From Paracidovorax avenae ATCC 19860 (GTDB lineage Bacteria > Pseudomonadota > Gammaproteobacteria > Burkholderiales > Burkholderiaceae_C), in assembly GCF_000176855.2 (NCBI RefSeq), contig NC_015138.1, forward strand, positions 4,340,001 to 4,404,000: a DNA stretch of 64,000 nucleotides, given 5' to 3'. A program made the translations under genes and the position numbers. The notes beneath the pieces were generated by a model, which saw only the letters and a list, made by a program, of their open reading frames with translations, ran no database searches and had not been told where the DNA came from. The first letter of the stretch is position 1, and each line of letters starts with the position of its first letter. Positions 62,481 through 64,000 of this stretch are shown one piece after another.

Positions 62481-63758
62481 ATGGACACCCATCCCCTCGC
62501 CCAGGCCGTTTCCGCCGCGGTCTTCGCCGTCGCGCTGCTCCACACCTTCGCCGCCAGCCAGTTCGAACGGCTCTCGCGGCGCTTCCCGCGCCATGCCGGG
62601 CTCTTCCACCTGCTCGGCGAGGTGGAGGTGGTCTTCGGCTTCTGGGCCATCGTGCTCATCGCGCTGCTGGCCCTGCTGCAGGGCGGCATCGAGGCCCTGG
62701 CCTATGCGGAATCCCGCAACTACACCGAGCCGCTGTTCGTCTTCGTGGTGATGGTGGTGGCGGCCTCCCGCCCCATCCTGGACGCGGTGACCCGCACGGT
62801 GGCAGCCCTCGCGCGCGGCCTGCCCGTGGCCCGGCCGGTGGCCATGGCCTGGCTGGGCCTGTCGGTGGTGCCGCTGCTGGGCTCCCTCATCACCGAGCCG
62901 GCGGCGATGACGCTGGCGGCCCTGCTGCTCGCGCCCGTGGCCTTCCACGCCGGCATTCCCGAACGCGCCAAATACCTCGCGCTGGGCGTGCTGCTGGTCA
63001 ACGTCTCCATCGGCGGCACGCTCACCGCCTACGCGGCGCCGCCGGTGCTGATGGTGGCCTCGACCTGGCATTGGGACAGCGCCTTCATGTTCACGCACTT
63101 CGGCTGGAAGGCCGCGCTGGCCGTGGCGGCCAACGCCACGCTCGCGGCATGGACGCTGCGCCCGCACCTGCTGCGCCACGATGGCAGGGCGGCCGGCCCC
63201 GAGGACGCGCCGCACGCGCCACCCGCCGTCCCCGCGCTGGTATCCGCGGTGCACATCGCGCTGCTCGCAGGCGTCGTGCTGTTCGCGCACCATCCCGTCG
63301 CCTTCCTGGGCATGTTCCTGCTGTTCCTGGGCTTCACGCAGGCCTATGCGCGCTACCAGAACCCGCTGATCCTCAAGGAGGCGCTGCTCGTCGGCTTCTT
63401 CCTCGCGGGCCTGGTGGTGCTGGGCGGCCTGCAGCGCTGGTGGCTGCAGCCCATCGTCTCCAACCTGGAGCCGCTGGCGCTCTTCTTCGGTGCCCTGGGC
63501 CTCACGGCAGTGACCGACAACGCGGCGCTCACTTACCTGGGCTCGCTCATCACGGGCATCTCTGCGCAGAGCCAGTACATGCTGGTGGCTGGCGCGGTGG
63601 CCGGCGGAGGCCTCACGGTGATCGCGAATGCGCCCAATCCCGCCGGGGTGGCCCTGCTCAAGCCGGGGTTCGCGGACGGCACCGTCGGCGCCGGGGGACT
63701 GCTGCTGGGCGCGCTGGTGCCCACGGCGGTGGCCGCGGCGGCCTTCCTGGCGCTGTAG
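62481..63758 (+). CDS. Putative Na+/H+ antiporter family membrane protein
   Basis: A 425-residue inner-membrane protein with about 11 hydrophobic segments. Blocks GSLITEPAAMTLAALLLAP, NVSIGGTLTAYAAPPVLMVA and FGALGLTAVTDNAALTYLGSLI (Asp-Asn in a membrane segment) match a putative Na+/H+ antiporter family (PF07399 type) rather than NhaA or NhaB. The function is by homology only. Confidence 0.78.
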   Translation: MDTHPLAQAVSAAVFAVALLHTFAASQFERLSRRFPRHAGLFHLLGEVEVVFGFWAIVLIALLALLQGGIEALAYAESRNYTEPLFVFVVMVVAASRPILDAVTRTVAALARGLPVARPVAMAWLGLSVVPLLGSLITEPAAMTLAALLLAPVAFHAGIPERAKYLALGVLLVNVSIGGTLTAYAAPPVLMVASTWHWDSAFMFTHFGWKAALAVAANATLAAWTLRPHLLRHDGRAAGPEDAPHAPPAVPALVSAVHIALLAGVVLFAHHPVAFLGMFLLFLGFTQAYARYQNPLILKEALLVGFFLAGLVVLGGLQRWWLQPIVSNLEPLALFFGALGLTAVTDNAALTYLGSLITGISAQSQYMLVAGAVAGGGLTVIANAPNPAGVALLKPGFADGTVGAGGLLLGALVPTAVAAAAFLAL

Positions 63759-63783
63759 CGGGACGGGCAGCGCCCGGCGGACG

Positions 63784-64000
63784 TCACTCCAGGCCGTCGA
63801 AGGTCGCGTCGTCCGGCCCCACGTAGCGTGGCGATGTCCAGGTGGCGTCGCGCAGGGAACCGGCGACCTGCGTCTCCACGCCCATCAGCACGGCGAACAG
63901 GGCCATGCGCACCGCGATGCCGTTGTCGGTCTGGCGGAAGATGGCCAGGCGCGGATCGTGGTTCAGGTCGGTGCTCAGGTCGTTCGCGCCCGGCCGGCCG
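63784..64000 (-). CDS. Carbamoyltransferase C-terminus (aspartate/ornithine type), partial
   Basis: A leftward frame enters from the right edge and stops at 63784-63786. The last 71 residues include LNHDPRLAIFRQTDNGIAVRMALFAVL, resembling the C-terminal helix of aspartate/ornithine carbamoyltransferases (H-P...F-x-Q-x-x-N-G). The start and active-site motifs are outside the window. The exact substrate class is unsure. Confidence 0.55.
   Translation of the reverse strand, partial: GRPGANDLSTDLNHDPRLAIFRQTDNGIAVRMALFAVLMGVETQVAGSLRDATWTSPRYVGPDDATFDGLE

Overview
This is a 64-kb chromosomal window of about 70% GC with dense, tightly overlapping genes. It looks like a betaproteobacterium of the family Comamonadaceae, most likely a plant-associated Acidovorax. 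The reasons are the codon use, Bug-type solute-binding proteins, a lineage-typical intergenic repeat at 25080-25211, the pca and nicotinate gene repertoire, and a perfect plant-inducible-promoter (PIP) box in front of a type III chaperone/effector-like pair. The genus is an inference; no rRNA or marker gene was available to test it.

Region 1 (1-16285). A ParA-type ATPase fragment, a LysE-type exporter and a KefC-type antiporter come first. Then a compact six-gene operon (3096-15027) encodes a WGR-DUF4132 giant protein, a MoxR AAA+ ATPase, a DUF5682 protein, a VWA protein, a double-SWIM zinc-finger protein and a GNAT acetyltransferase. Genes two to six are all joined by 4-nt stop/start overlaps. 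The first five match the functionally obscure E. coli yehI/L/M/P/Q set. This is the best candidate in the window for a poorly described biological system. A cytochrome b561 and a DUF4189 secreted protein follow.

Region 2 (16385-30943). A complete nicotinate (vitamin B3) degradation cluster is arranged around a divergent promoter at 23127-23448. Leftward lie nicC, nicA, a triheme cytochrome c subunit carrying a shortened molybdopterin-like domain, an MFS transporter and a NicR/BpsR-type MarR repressor. Rightward lie nicE, nicD, nicX, nicF, a free-standing full-length molybdopterin subunit and an XdhC-type maturation factor. Together these convert nicotinate through 6-hydroxynicotinate, 2,5-dihydroxypyridine, N-formylmaleamate, maleamate and maleate to fumarate. 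The dehydrogenase is split differently from the two-subunit Pseudomonas putida NicAB. A second MarR regulator with its own palindrome closes the region.

Region 3 (30989-33677). An NmrA-type NAD(P)-binding protein overlaps a GH15 glucoamylase/trehalase-like enzyme.

Region 4 (33799-43301). PcaR (IclR family) is divergent from a ten-gene leftward set: pcaI, pcaJ, pcaF, pcaD, a cyclase-family hydrolase, a YciI protein, a short-chain dehydrogenase, an AtoE-type permease, a CatC-like isomerase and a Bug solute-binding protein. This is the lower beta-ketoadipate pathway joined to uptake and peripheral enzymes for a substrate I cannot identify.

Region 5 (43379-46274). A PIP box, a tandem-CesT chaperone-like protein and a 607-residue effector-like protein suggest a type III secretion cargo locus.

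Region 6 (46322-64000). Mostly housekeeping: a DUF1841 protein, a GGDEF-EAL protein, cytochrome c4, a second MoxR-GNAT-VWA module, the outer-membrane TamA-TamB system, small envelope proteins, tRNA-Arg(CCT), an HSL-family esterase, a Na+/H+ antiporter-family protein and the C-terminus of a carbamoyltransferase. No rRNA, insertion sequence, prophage or CRISPR array was seen. The non-coding stretches of about 300 bases are described as separate entries.
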